Source of the DNA: Poa pratensis
Lineage: Eukaryota; Streptophyta; Magnoliopsida; Poales; Poaceae
Length of the DNA: 64,000 nucleotides
Direction of reading: 5' to 3'
NCBI GenBank assembly: GCA_947311845.1
Contig: CAMZMU010000027.1
Location: 45,556,053 to 45,620,052, forward strand
The first letter of the stretch is position 1. The number at the start of each line of letters is the position of its first letter. The translations under genes were made by a program, and so were the position numbers. This document shows positions 33,810 through 44,233 of the stretch, in pieces. Under the pieces are notes generated by a model. The model was not told where the DNA came from and made no database searches. It saw only the letters and a program-made list of their open reading frames with translations.

Positions 33810-34242
33810 GTTGGCGCCCACCGTGGGGCAAGCGTCAAAAACCGTTATCATCACGGGAGAAGCTCTGCGAGGCATGCAGAACCTGGTCATTGGCCGGGTC
33901 ATGATCAATCTACAAGGAGAACACATCGTGGACGATTTCGGGTGGAGCTCGGAGTCAGATTCACTGGAGACCGGCTCAGTCGTCCCGATTGGGCGGATCA
34001 ACGTCTTTGTGGGGATGATAGGTATATCGAAACCCGCCCTGCAATTTTCTGATTCTGTATCTGAAGCAGGAACCACCGTTCACTCGGATGGAGAGGAGTC
34101 AGTTGGGACGACGGAGATCGAGTCAGGAAACACCACGCAGGGAGCCGGGTCAGAAAACAGGCTTGGGCTCCACGTGGCCAGATCAATGATGATACATAAT
34201 CGATCTTGGAATTGTTTGAGGATCGCTATGGATACGGGATAG
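33682..34242 (+). pseudogene. Gypsy B gag N-terminus, starting in the LTR and crossing the PBS
   Basis: The frame opens inside the 5' LTR. ATG at 33682 (MERLNQD) is conserved in position with MERLKLG in Gypsy A; a second ATG at 33793 (MTKPRQ) lies nearer the end. It reads through the LTR end and PBS as PRQLAPTVG, then continues with ITGEALRGMQNL, HIVDDFGWSSESD and VVPIGRINVFVGM, all conserved in A. This precedes the capsid region of gag. It shifts frame near 34200 (next piece ELFEDRYGYGIEEEEYE). In mature RNA the part upstream of R would not be transcribed; both ATGs lie downstream of the TATA box. Confidence 0.65.
33811..33829 (+). promoter_or_regulatory. Gypsy B primer-binding site
   Basis: TTGGCGCCCACCGTGGGGC one base after the LTR; begins with TGG, as required to pair with a tRNA 3' CCA end. 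The same sequence is found in Gypsy A, and with one change in C. It is also translated as part of gag (QLAPTVG). Confidence 0.85.
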
Positions 34243-35339
34243 AGGAGGAAGAGTACGAATCAGAGCCGGGTCCGGTGCGCCGGGCTGCGGTCTACACCGC
34301 CCCAGCAATCAACACAGAACCAGTCCCAATAACAACTTTGGCGGTAGTAACCCAGCCGGGTCAAGCGGCGCCGGGTTTGGCGATCAGAGAACCAGTTATC
34401 CAGGAGCAACAGCGGGTCGGAGTAGATGGAGAACGTGCGTCAGTTAGTACCGAGTCAGAAGCTACAGCGGCATACAGAAACACATTTGGATTTTGGCGAA
34501 CAGGGCAACGGGTCAAGGAACATCAGCTTTACCTAACCCGCCCCCGCCGCGATTCCTTAGTGACCTGCCAATTGATCCAGCAGCAACAGCAAATCCTGTG
34601 ACCCAGCACGGCAGCAGCGCAAGTCAGGGCGACAGACCGGCTCGCATCAATTACGAGCAGCAGATGGCATCGTTACAACGGCGTTTTGATCAGCAAGCGG
34701 CGCTGCAGCGGCAGTTGGACCAGCAGACGAGTTTTTACGGCAAGCGGCAACAGCATTAGAAAATCGATCCAGAGAACAGCAACAGAGACAACAGAGTTTG
34801 ATTGGCCGTGGTGGTACATTAACCCGGCTAATCTATTCCAGACGCCGCAGGATCAGTTGATTGGAGGAGCACCTGCAGTTCAAGCTACAGGACAGGTGGT
34901 GGCTAACCCGCCGGCCCCAGCGCAAGCCGGGTCACCAGTTGTACCAACCGGAGGAGCCGGCAGAGATATGAAGCTATGCCACCACCACAACCCAGATTTC
35001 ACACGCCAGCGGGTCATTACAGTAACCCGGCTGACAACGTATATGCGGCTACAGTGGCACTAGATCGTATTCCATTGGGCGATTCACCTGCAGAGATAGA
35101 AGCAAGACGTGCCATTGACATGTACGAACGGCCGTAGCCCAGCAAGCAAATTATCGCATCGGAAAAGCGCGTTACATTCAACATCTTTCACAGCCTCGTA
35201 CCAGGAGTCGTCACGGCGAGTCACCAAGGCCAGCCGGGTTAGCAGCCGCAGGGCAGCAATCCGGCGGGTCAGCAAAATCAAGCACCACAGCAACAACCGA
35301 GACAAGTGGCTCCAGCAGCATCAAGAGCTCAGGCCATAG
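34206..35339 (+). pseudogene. Gypsy B gag middle region, frameshifted
   Basis: Low-complexity Gln/Pro/Ala-rich gag segment in several broken frames. MELFEDRYGYGIEEEEYE (34206) and RVGVDGERASVSTESEA (about 34410) match Gypsy A gag. QQAALQRQLDQQ (34690) is coiled-coil-like, and the following PxxFHTPxGHY and RIPLGDSP blocks are recognisable only by changing frame. A has the same region in one frame (52301-50868), so B has decayed here. Confidence 0.65.
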
Positions 35340-36081
35340 TTGACAGCTCCAGGGCGAGGCGCGCAGAATTTACAACCCGCCGTGGCACCTGCCGGAGGAG
35401 CCGGAGAAATCCCACGGGCGGGTTCAGTATCTAATCAGCAAGTAGCAAGGGCAGGACACGTTGAAGTAGCATCATCAATGGCGGGTCCCAAGTGCCTCAT
35501 CGATTCCATCAGATCAGAGCCATATCCAGATAAGTTCAAAGAACCTAGTAAAATTTCAAATTATGATCCTAGCATAGATCCTGAGACATGGATAAATAGT
35601 TATGAGATGGCTATGAGTATTCGTAATGCATCTGAAAATATTTGTGCAAGTTTATGTATCTAATGATGAGTGAAGGTGCAGCGAAGTTGTGGTTCAACAC
35701 TATACCAGAGAAATCCATCAGTTCCTGGAGTCAGCTAAGGGCGGCTTTCATCAAGAACTTCCATGGGACGTGCAAGAGGTTATACACAATTGAGGACCTG
35801 GACCGGTGTGTACACAGAAGGGCGAGTCAGCACGCAATTGGATGCGCCGGATTACAGAGATCCTCCACTCTTCCACCAATATTTTGCCAACCAGCGCGAT
35901 GTCAACATTGGAGAAGAATTGCAGATATGACCCGGTTGTTCAGAAAATGAGTCGCATGAGGAACAGCCCAGGAGCAAATGATATAACCATGGGAGAGTGT
36001 TGGACGCAGCCAACAAGCATGCTTACACAGATAAAACCAAGGATGAAACTGAGGAAGACAAAGGAAAGGGTAATGTGAACA
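35340..36081 (+). pseudogene. Gypsy B gag capsid-like (Retrotrans_gag) domain
   Basis: Retrotransposon gag domain that forms the virus-like particle. PDKFKEPSKISNYDPSIDP, WINSYEMAMSIRNASENI, then a frameshift at about 35650 to LMMSEGAAKLWFNTIPEKS, WSQLRAAFIKNFHGTCKRL, then another shift near 35810 to the region RITEILHSSTNILPTSAM. The homologous A domain is uninterrupted up to the FKKF block. The C-terminal linker is Asn/Lys-rich. Confidence 0.75.
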
Positions 36082-37062
36082 ATGGAGGAAGAAACAACAA
36101 CAACAACAAAACACAACAACAACAACTATCACAAGAGGCCACACGCAGAGGACAACTCAGATCTAGTTGCAAACGCAAATACCGGGTCAGCGAGACCCAG
36201 AACAGATGGAAATTTCAGAGGAAACAACTACAATGGAGGTAACAACAACCGTGGGCCACCGCGTCCCCCGGGTCACTTTGATCCGATGAAGATGCCGTGC
36301 CCGCGTCACAGTCGCGATGGCAGACCCGCCAATCACTCCTTGGAGCAGTGCGTGGATCTGCAGAGATGGAAGAATATGGAAATCCAGAGGGTAATGCGCG
36401 GCGCAGGAAACGGTGGAGGACCCGGCCGTGGAGGTAACCCGGCTAATGGTCCCGCGCCCAATGCTAATCCAGAAGCCGGCAACCCTGACAACAACCAGAA
36501 CAGAGAAAATCAAGGGGGTTATCAGGAAAACCCGAAGCGACTTGGCGGGTATCACGTTCATACGCTCAATACATCAAAGAGAGAGAAAAAGTTGGTTCAG
36601 CGTGCAGTTAACACGGTTTCATCGGCAGTACCGAAATATTTGAAGTACTCAGAAGTTCCAGTAACATGGAGTAGAGAGGATCACCCGCCCATCGTTGAAA
36701 CACCGGGTCTCCTTGCCTTGGTGGTTGCACCTCAGGTGGCGGGTTACGTTCTGAACAAAGTTTTGATGGATGGAGGCAGTGCTATCAACATCTTGTACTA
36801 CGAGACGTTCTTGCGTATGAATCTCAAAAAGTCACAGTTGCAGCCAACCAATACCATATTTCATGGAATAGTACCTGGGAAATCACATAGCCCGGAGGGA
36901 AAAATAACACTTGATGTTGCGTTTGGCGAGTCCAAGCACAAGTTTCGTATGGAGAAAATTACATTTGAGGTTGTGAAGTTGGAAAGCCCATATCACGCTA
37001 TCTTCGGAAGACCGCCTTTGCCAAATTCATGGCCAGGCCCTGTTACGTGTATCTACAGTTGA
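36082..37062 (+). pseudogene. Gypsy B gag C-terminus and aspartic protease
   Basis: A long open segment of 326 codons. An Asn-rich run from an (AAC)n tract (36095-36130) is followed by a CCHC-like or variant finger (MPCPRHSRDGRPANHSLEQC). Next is a Gly/Asn/Pro-rich linker, then the protease: KVLMDGGSAINIL with the DGG form of the active site usual in Tat elements, and the AIFGRP flap-side block. The protease cleaves the gag-pol precursor. A frameshift near 37010 disrupts the region after FGRP; the true C-terminal part resumes at about 37029 in another frame. Confidence 0.8.
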
Positions 37063-38300
37063 AAATCCCAAGTTCAAATGGAGTTATCACTATTCATGGA
37101 AGCCGGGAGATGGCGGCTCAGTGTGACAATGGCGATGCAGCTTTGGCAGAACGAGCATGTGCAGAGGAGGAGCTGCGGTACTACAAGTCTCAGGTAGACC
37201 CGGCTGATAGAACCGTGTTACAGAGAACCACGGCTGAAGAGAAAGAAAAGTTCAAACCCGCCCAAGATACCAAGATGGTTGATTTCACACCCGGCGATTC
37301 TTCCAAGCAGTTCGCCGTGGGGTCCAATTTATCTGACAAATAGGAAAGCGCGCTCATCGAGTTCATCCGTGAGAACAGGGACGTTTTTGCATGGACACCT
37401 AGTGACATGCCTGGCGTACCTGCTGAACTCGCTGAGCACAAGTTACATGTTAACCCGGGCGCAAAACCCGTCAAGCAAGGTTTGCGCAGATTGAATGAGG
37501 AGAGGAGAAAAATTGTGGGAAAAGAGGTAGCCCGGCTCTTGGCCGCGGGCTTTATCATGGAGGTTTTCCACCCCAAGTGGTTGGCTAACCCGGTACTTGT
37601 GTTGAAGAAAAATAATGATGGCGGATGTGCATAGACTACACCAGTTTGAATAAGGTTTGTCCCAAAGATCCTTTTGCATTACCTCGTATTGATCAGATTA
37701 TCGATGCAGTTGCAGGCAGCGAGCTCTTGTGTTTTTTGGATGCATATTCGGGTTACAATCAGATCAAGCTCAATGAGGAGATTGGGAAAAGACAGCTTTC
37801 ATAACCCCTTTGGGGCGTATTGTTACAAAAATATGACCTTTGGGTTGAAGAACGCAGGGGCGACTTACCAGAGGTGCATCAGAATTGTTTTGCGAAGCAG
37901 ATTGGCCGCAACGTGCATGCTTATGTTGATGATGTAGTAATCAAGTCAGAGAAAGCCGGGTCACTCATTGATGACCTGAAGGAAACTTTTGCTAATCTGA
38001 GGAAGTACAAGATGAAGCTCAATCCCACCAAGTGTGTGTTTGGAGTTCCAGCGGGGATGCTGCTCGGTTACATTGTGTCACAGCGTGGAATCGAGGCTAA
38101 CCCGGCAAAAATCAAAGCTATACAGAGTTTGAAGAAGCCAGAGGAGCTGGCTGATGTTCAGAAGCTTACGGGATGCATTGCAGCCCTAAGCCGGTTTATT
38201 TCGAGGTTAGGAGAGAAAGCAATACCACTTTACCGGCTCTTGAAAAAATCAGACAAGTTCGTGTGGGACAAAGAAGCGATGATGCTTTTGAGTTGTTGAA
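37063..38300 (+). pseudogene. Gypsy B reverse transcriptase, frameshifted
   Basis: After the protease tail (MVDFTPGDSSKQFAV, stop at 37341-37343), the RT begins near 37350. Landmarks are DMPGVPAELAEHKLH, RRLNEERRKIVGKEVARL, a frameshift at about 37620, then INLNKVCPKDPF-type and LDAYSGYNQIKLN sequence. A frameshift at about 37780 follows, then NMTFGLKNAGATYQRC and the catalytic AYVDDVVIKS motif at about 37918-37947 (intact). LNPTKCVFGVPAGMLLGYIV and the TGCIAALSRFISRLGEK connection lead into RNase H. At least three frameshifts prevent one continuous protein. Confidence 0.85.
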
Positions 38301-38724
38301 GCAAACATTGGCAGAGGCGCCAATCTTGGCGGCTCCTGCTCCAAAGGAACCTTTGTTGTTATACATTACAGCAGGACCACGCGCAGTGAGTGCCGTGGTG
38401 GTAGTAGAAAGAAAAGAGGAAGGAAAAGAACACCCGGTCCAGAGGCCGGTTTACTATGTTAGTGAAGTGCTCAGAAACCAAGCAGAGGTATCCACATTGG
38501 CAGAAACTTGTTTTCGGCGTTTTTATGGCGACCCGGAAATTGAAGCATTATTTCTTGGAGCACCCGTTCAGAGTTGTTAGTTCAATCCCGCTAGCAGAAA
38601 TTATCAGAAACTCAGATGCAACGGGACGGATCGCCAAGTGGGCAATAGAGATGGGTGATTATCACATCAGTTATGAGCCACGCAATGCTATCAAGTCTCA
38701 GGCCTTGGTAGATTTTGTTAATGA
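38301..38724 (+). pseudogene. Gypsy B first RNase H domain (RT-linked)
   Basis: RT-linked RNase H of Ty3/gypsy type: FELLKQTLAEAPILAAPAPKE, AVSAVVVVERKEEGKE, RPVYYVSEVL, a frameshift near 38480, then QRYPHWQKLVFGVFMATRKL, KHYFLEHPFRVVSSIPLAE and IAKWAIEMGDYHISYEPR. Catalytic acidic residues expected in this first domain of Tat elements are partly replaced, in agreement with its known conversion to a tether when a second RNase H is present. Confidence 0.75.
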
Positions 38725-39207
38725 TTGGACAGAGTTAACATGCCACAGCAAACACCCAGCACCAAAAACTGGGTCATGCATTTTGACGGGTCAAAGCAAC
38801 TCGAAGGATCAGGAGCCGGCGTGGTGCTTACATCACCAAGAGGTGAAAAGTTGAGCTATGTTTTGCAAATTCACTTTGATTGCTCCAATAATGTGGCAGA
38901 GTATGAGGCCCTACTTCACGGGTTACGTATGGCAAAGGAGATGAACATCAAGCGCATTCATTGTTTTGGAGACTCGGACCTCGTTTCCCAGCAGGTGTCT
39001 GGAACTTGGGACCGAAAAGATGCAAATATGGCGGCTTACAGAAGAGAAGTAGACAAGGTAGCCGGGTTCTTTTCTGGCTATCAGGTGGATCACATCGATC
39101 GCAGGAAAAATGAGGCAGCAGATGCTTTGTCAGACTCGGCTCACGCAGAGAGCCGGTTCCACCAAACGTTTTCTTGGATGAGCTATGGAACCCATCAGTC
39201 AAAATAG
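38725..39207 (+). CDS. Gypsy B second RNase H (Tat-lineage aRNH)
   Basis: A second RNase H I-type domain follows the RT-linked one, a hallmark of Tat elements. It carries the four acidic positions: HFDGSKQLEGSG (Asp), VAEYEALLHGLRMA (Glu), CFGDSDLVSQQV (Asp) and RKNEAADALS (Asp). It would remove the RNA template during plus-strand synthesis. The segment is open from 38725 to 39205, but the upstream and downstream parts of pol are in other frames; the integrase frame starts at 39185, overlapping by about 20 bases, which indicates a frameshift. Confidence 0.8.
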   Translation: MDRVNMPQQTPSTKNWVMHFDGSKQLEGSGAGVVLTSPRGEKLSYVLQIHFDCSNNVAEYEALLHGLRMAKEMNIKRIHCFGDSDLVSQQVSGTWDRKDANMAAYRREVDKVAGFFSGYQVDHIDRRKNEAADALSDSAHAESRFHQTFSWMSYGTHQSK

Positions 39208-40039
39208 AACAGAAGAGGATCTGGGATGCCCGGATCAAGTTTCAGATTTAGTTGCTCATGTGCATGAAAGACCAGAGTGGACTGAGCCATACATTGCTTA
39301 TCTCCTGCGAGGCGAGTTACCAGCGCAAGAAATCATAGCCCGGCAAATTGTGCGCCGGGCCAAGTCATACGTGGTTGTTGGCACAGAGCTGTTTAAGAGA
39401 AGTCCTTCAGGGGTGTTCCAACGTTGTGTTTCCCCTGAGGAGGGACAGAAAATTCTCAGAGAGATACATGAGGGAGACTGTGGTCATCACGCTTCGACCC
39501 GGTCTTTGGTAGCAAAAGCTTTCAGACACGGATTTTTCTGGTTAACTGCCCTGGCAGACGCGGAATATTTGGTCCAGAGATGTGATGGATGTCAAAGATA
39601 TGCCAGGCAAGCTCATGTGCCGGCTCAGGAGTTAAGAACAATACCAATCACATGGCCTTTTGCAGTATGGGGTCTTGATATGGTGGGTCCCTTTCAGATG
39701 TCTCCATGTAAGAAAACACACCTCTTAGTCGCCATAGATAAATTCACCAAGTGGGTTGAGGTTATGCCAGTTACAAATTGCGAGGCAATCACAGTGGTGA
39801 AATTCTTGGAGCGGATCATATACCGCTTTGGCTATCCACATAGTATCATCACAGATAATGGGACAAACATGTCCCTTGGCGAGACAGAGATATTTTGTGC
39901 AGAAGGGATACGCTTGGATGTTGCATCAGTTTCTCACCCACAAGCCAATGGTCAAGTAGAGAGAGCAAACCAAGAATTGCTCCGTGGTTTGAAGCCAGAC
40001 TCCGGGTTCCATGTAAGAGAGCAGCAGGAGCTTGGGTAG
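39185..40039 (+). CDS. Gypsy B integrase, Zn and catalytic domains
   Basis: The best-preserved pol domain of the window, open for 284 codons. HHCC finger: GDCGHHASTRS ... QRCDGCQRYAR. Catalytic D-D-E: GLDMVGPF (Asp), SIITDNGTN (Asp), NGQVERANQELL (Glu). It inserts the cDNA into the genome in the nucleus. The frame ends with a shift near 40020, after ANQELLRGLKP. The upstream portion (AYLLRGELPAQEIIARQIV) corresponds to the point where Gypsy B itself is inserted in Gypsy A. Confidence 0.9.
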   Translation: MEPISQNRTEEDLGCPDQVSDLVAHVHERPEWTEPYIAYLLRGELPAQEIIARQIVRRAKSYVVVGTELFKRSPSGVFQRCVSPEEGQKILREIHEGDCGHHASTRSLVAKAFRHGFFWLTALADAEYLVQRCDGCQRYARQAHVPAQELRTIPITWPFAVWGLDMVGPFQMSPCKKTHLLVAIDKFTKWVEVMPVTNCEAITVVKFLERIIYRFGYPHSIITDNGTNMSLGETEIFCAEGIRLDVASVSHPQANGQVERANQELLRGLKPDSGFHVREQQELG

Positions 40040-40551
40040 AAGAACTGCCATCAGTTGTGTGGGGTATCAATACCACACCAAACAGATCAACCAGCAGACA
40101 CCGTTTTTCTGGTGTATGGAGCAGAAGCTGTTTTACCAAGCGATATCATACATGACTCGCCACGGTGGCGGCTTACGTTGAAGTTGAGAACGAGCAAACC
40201 CGGCAAGATGCAGTTGATCTGTTAGAAGAAGAAAGGGAACGAGTCCTGGAGAGGTCAGCAATTTATCAGCAAGATTTGCGGCGCTATCACGCTCGCCGGG
40301 TCAGAACGAGAACTTTTCAAGAGGGCGACCTAGTTTTGCGATTGACACAATCACAGGCTGGGATGCACAAGCTGTCACCTCCATGGGAAGGACCTTTTAT
40401 CATAAGCCGGAAATTGCACAACGGGTCATATTACTTGGTTGATGCTAGAGAGAAAAGTGACTGGGTGAACGATACTGATCACAGCACCAAAGCATTGGAG
40501 GAAAGGAAGAGGCCGTGGAACATAGCACAGCTTCGTCCTTACTACACTTAG
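40040..40551 (+). pseudogene. Gypsy B integrase C-terminal domain
   Basis: Continues integrase after a frameshift: WVEELPSVVWGINTTPNRST in another frame (about 40035-40085), then a frame break, then 40165-40551 with YVEVENEQTRQDAVDLLEEE, RTFQEGDLVLRLTQSQAGM, SPPWEGPFIISRKL, YYLVDARE and terminal LRPYYT plus stop. The C-terminal domain binds DNA non-specifically. Confidence 0.8.
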
Positions 40552-41438
40552 TATCAGAATTGAGTTCACAAAGATGTAACACACGATGTAAAAAGACAGC
40601 AGGTTTCAGACGCACTCTTTTCCTTACCAGGGTACCTAAGGGGCTGGAAGGTTTTTAATGAGGCGGCTTGCTGATCTAATATATGAATAAAGATATATGT
40701 GCCCAAAGAATCACCTTTTTTATGCATTTACTTTACAGTTTTTACTTATTTCTGTTCAATTTCATCGTATTTATAACAATGAGCCGGAAACTCCTGAAAG
40801 AGGAGACCCGCCATTGTATTACTCATAACAATGAGCCGGAAACTCCTGAAAGAGGAGACCCGCCATTGTATTATCCTACTAGAACAATGAGCCGGAAACT
40901 CTAAAGAAAAGAGACCCGCCATTGCATATTTTGGTCTTAGGGGCTGCTCGCTTCATGAAAGCACAGCTTCAAACCTAATGACCCGGCCATGATGCCACTT
41001 TGGTCATGGGGGCTGATTATCTTTAAGGTACAGCTGCAATCCCATAACCCGGCTAATTTTTAAGCCATTATTTTCTTGTCTATCTTACTTAAGCTTGATG
41101 TGACTCGCGATTATATGGCCTGTTTGTTCTCCTGTAATTTCAATCAGTTATGATGCCCATGGGGACTTAACTGACACTGTTTTTACAGAGTGAGATGCAA
41201 CAGTGAGAATCCATGCGAAAGCCGGCTTACAGTTAAAGATAAACAAAAGGGTCATCTAAACCATTGAATTTTGCAGAGCTAACACATAAGAATTTTTTGT
41301 TACATCTCATGCAAATTCACAAGGTGTACAGGCACACCATCAAAAGAATATTGTATCAGGCATAAGTTATTACATAAACGCCACAAGGGCCAAATAGACA
41401 TTGTTTTTTATGCAGAAATTAATCTGCAGGAGAAAAGT
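40552..41438 (+). other. Convergent spacer of Gypsy B with conserved block and triple repeat
   Basis: No gene. The block at 40598-40680 (GCAGGTTTCAGACGCACTC, TTACCAGGGTACCTAAGGGG, GGTTTTTAATGAGGCGG) is nearly identical to the matching spacer of Gypsy A. Three copies of an approximately 45-bp unit with ATGAGCCGGAAACTC and GAGACCCGCCATTG lie at about 40778-40921. TTAGGGGCTGC (about 40938) and ATGGGGGCTGA (about 41007) resemble the polypurine tract. Confidence 0.75.
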
Positions 41439-42283
41439 TCACTGTTCAGGAACTGGCGTAGAAGCAGGAGCCTTTGCCGGGTCATCAACTGTTGGCTCTG
41501 TGGAAGGAACAGCGGCCGGCTCCGTCTCAGGAACAGAACTTGTGGTTTCTTCTGTTTGGCTCGCCGGGTTTCCTTTGGAAGCTTCTGCGGGTCAGTCACC
41601 ACTTCAGTTGATTTCTGAGTCTTGGGGGCTTCCTTTGACTTGGCCTTGCTAGAACCTTCCCCAGTACTTGCTATACTTGGCTTAGACTGCCAGCAGATTG
41701 CGCTCAGCTTATACCCAACAATATCATTATCATCCACACTTGGACGGCTGGGAGGGGGCATAGCTGGTGTCCCTGACCCGGCAACAGCAGAAGCAGCCAC
41801 TTGCTCGGGTAGTTTTGGAGGAACCACAATTGCTGGCTCCGGCTCTGGGGATAAGATCTGCCGGGCCTTCTTGTCAAAGCCATGTTGAAAATGTCTAACC
41901 TGAGGCCTTCAGCAATCGTTGTGGCAGGATACCTGATCATCTTGTCAATCTGGGCAAAAGATTTGTCATCAAAGCGCGAGCCATCCAAGTTGAATTCTGG
42001 GAATCCTTTGGCAAGTTTGGCCGGGTCAATGTCTGGATAATGAGATTTGGCCAATGCAAGAGTGCGCATGGCACCCTTGCGACAGCAAGATATTTTCCAG
42101 CGGGCAAACCATTCAGGGATGGTAGAGAGATGGCTCAGAAAGTTCTTCAGTGATTTGGGCGGCTCATCTGTTCCACGGGCTGCAGCAATTGCTCGCCCGG
42201 CTCCATATATAGCTGCCGCACCAAGGCCATTACACTCTGTATTTGCGTTTCAGAGCTTGCCAAGTTCAGATGATTCCGGGTCC
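41439..42283 (-). pseudogene. Gypsy B antisense ORF, exon 5 (C-terminal domain)
   Basis: Minus strand from an acceptor TTTTGCAG (rc of 42284-42291) to TGA at 41439-41441. Conserved with Gypsy A exon 5: SVMALVRQLYMEPGEQL near the start, then after a frame change MRTLALAKSHYPDIDPAKLAKGFPEF and FAQIDKMIRYPATTIAEG. Frameshifts near 42130 and 41830 break it. The tail is Pro/Ser/Thr/Lys-rich. The function is unknown. Confidence 0.65.
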
Positions 42284-42367
42284 CTGCAAAATATTTAACA
42301 AGGTTATTCATGAGTATGATAAAAAAGTATAGAGATTCAAGCAAGAGAAAAGATAAAAGAAGCATAC

Positions 42368-42643
42368 CCCAGATTGCTTTGACAAGATCACCAAGTAGGT
42401 CAGTGAAAGACTTGAGGGCTTTCTCTGCCTCAGCTAATTTTTTCTCGGCAGACTCCAGCCGGGTCTTCCAAGATTCTTCATGCTCCTCCATTTCTTCTTC
42501 AGAGATAAATTTTCTTCTGTTGCGTTGGATAGGGAGGCTTCCAGTTCCTTGAGCTTTTTCTCCATTTCAGATTTTAGCCGGGTCTCACTGGCAAGTTGCT
42601 CGGTGAGCCGGCTAATTTCTTCAGCAGCGTGAGAGGCATTTTG
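42368..42643 (-). pseudogene. Gypsy B antisense ORF, exon 4 (coiled coil)
   Basis: Between CTGTAACAG (acceptor) and GGTATGC (donor). It encodes EEISRLTEQLASETRLKSEME, KKLKELEASLSNATEE and later ESWKTRLESAEKKLAEAEKAL: a coiled-coil helix in two frames separated by a frameshift near 42500. Intron phase and position match exon 4 of Gypsy A. Confidence 0.65.
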
Positions 42644-43115
42644 CTGTTACAGAGATGAATAACAAAGTTATTAGCACCCCAAGTTACTGATATAGATGCA
42701 ATCTAGGACTTGGGGGCTGCAAATAGTAAAGAGGTAAAAGTGGAAAAGAATTTTAGTCCCGAGTTGCTGCAGGCATACAACCCGGCACTTAGGGGCTACT
42801 CAGTTGAAGATTTTTTGACAAGTGAAAATTTAAAAGGTGATATTTTAGTCCCAGGTTGCTGCAGGCATACAACCCGGCACTTAGGGGCTACTCAGTGGAA
42901 AGTTTAAAGTCTACAAATACAAAGTGATATTTAGTCCCAGGTTGCTGCAGGCTTGCAACCCGGCACTTGAGGGCTACAGTTTGAAGTTTAAAACAGCTAC
43001 AGTTTGAAGTTATATACAATGTGTTGTGAAGTATTTTTTGGCTATGTTATTTTAGAACAAGCACCAAGCTCATCACCAAGTGCATAAGTATATTCAAAGA
43101 AGTAAGGGAAATTAC
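42644..43115 (+). repeat. aORF intron 3 of Gypsy B: polypurine-like repeat array
   Basis: On the gag-pol strand it holds about four units, spaced 80-90 bp, with AACCCGGCACTT(A/G)(A/G)GGGCTAC and upstream TTAGTCCCAGGTTGCTGCAGGC (about 42702, 42779, 42868, 42958). The word GGGGCTAC also sits directly before the 3' LTR (45884-45892). Homologous to the array in Gypsy A intron 3. Confidence 0.8.
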
Positions 43116-43587
43116 CTCATGGCGCTTTTGGATGGTGGAGACGAAGCTGTCCTCAATGCCCCGGTGTTGTGAAACCCGGGAAAAATATTCAGAGAGCAGA
43201 GCAGGAAGTTCCAGGCTATCCAAAGCCGGCATCCCAGAATAAATAACCGGGTCTTTACCACGGTTTCCAGCTTCAGTCTTCACCTCCGGCTCCACAATCT
43301 TGGCAATGGTAGTGGAGGGCCCATCTTGGACAACTTTTCGTGATCCCAACACTTGCACTTCTTCAGTGTCATTGGTGGCAGTGTTGGGGGAGTTGGTAGC
43401 AGACTTGGCCGGCGATGCCGGGTTATTGGTTTTGATAGCAGGGCTTGGAGGAGTTGGTGCCTGGGGCTCCATTTCCATTGCTGCCGGCTCAGAAATAATT
43501 GGACCTTGAGCCGGAGCCTCTTGAACAACAGGCTCGCTCAAGGCCGGGTCAGAAGAGGGAGGCGGCTCCAATAGCGTCGCCCTGGCA
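43116..43587 (-). pseudogene. Gypsy B antisense ORF, exon 3
   Basis: From acceptor TTTGTACAG to donor GTAATT after KRHE. Pro/Ala/Glu-rich N-terminal half, then AKIVEPEVKTEAGNRGKDP, SGMPALDSLELPALLSEYFS and RVSQHRGIEDSFVSTIQKRHE, matching Gypsy A exon 3. Open throughout. Confidence 0.68.
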
Positions 43588-43668
43588 CTGTACAAAGCAA
43601 ATTTATGAGAAAAGTGATTCAAGAAAAAGTAGTAAAAAGTATATGTACAAGAAAAGAAAAAAGCATAC

Positions 43669-44233
43669 CCAATGTTGATCTGGATGTCATCAGGCAGGTG
43701 CGCCACGCTCTCATCTGAAGAAGCTGACAGAGATTGGGACTTAGAGACCCGGATTTTGCCAGCAAAACTAGACGAGGATTTGGTCGTGGAGACAGCTTTA
43801 CGAAGTGAAGTGTTGTAGGGGATACCTCCACTAAGGGAATCACAGGTCGAGGTAGACCGGGTCTTCCTCTTCTTGTTGGCCTCTTCCTCTTGTTCCTGTG
43901 GTTGCTCTTCAGGTTGAGATTTGTTCATCACATAATTATAGAAGCGAGAGTGTGGCACCTTTGCAATTGCAACACGAGTTCCAAAGCAGGAGGAGGTTGA
44001 GCAGCTTGCTGACCCGGCATTTCAACATCATCCGGGTCATCTTGTCCTGAGAGAGAAATTGGCGAGTTATCAGTAGAAGGGTTCATTTGAACCGGGTCAT
44101 TGTCAATCAGTTCAATGAAGAGCCAGCCAAGAGAATCTAGCTCACCATCATCTTCATTATCTTTGTCAGTCTCTGTTTCCTCATCGTCAGAAGAGGAAAT
44201 AGAGGTGTAATCTACAGACCACCATGCTTGGTC
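43669..44233 (-). pseudogene. Gypsy B antisense ORF, exon 2 (acidic and basic region)
   Basis: Starts DQAWW after acceptor AATTAG and carries a strongly acidic stretch (SSSDDEETDTDKDNEDDGE). After a frameshift near 43970 it contains a basic NKKRKTRS patch, possibly nuclear-targeting, and ends PDDIQINIG before GTATGC. The same architecture is seen in Gypsy A exon 2. Confidence 0.66.
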
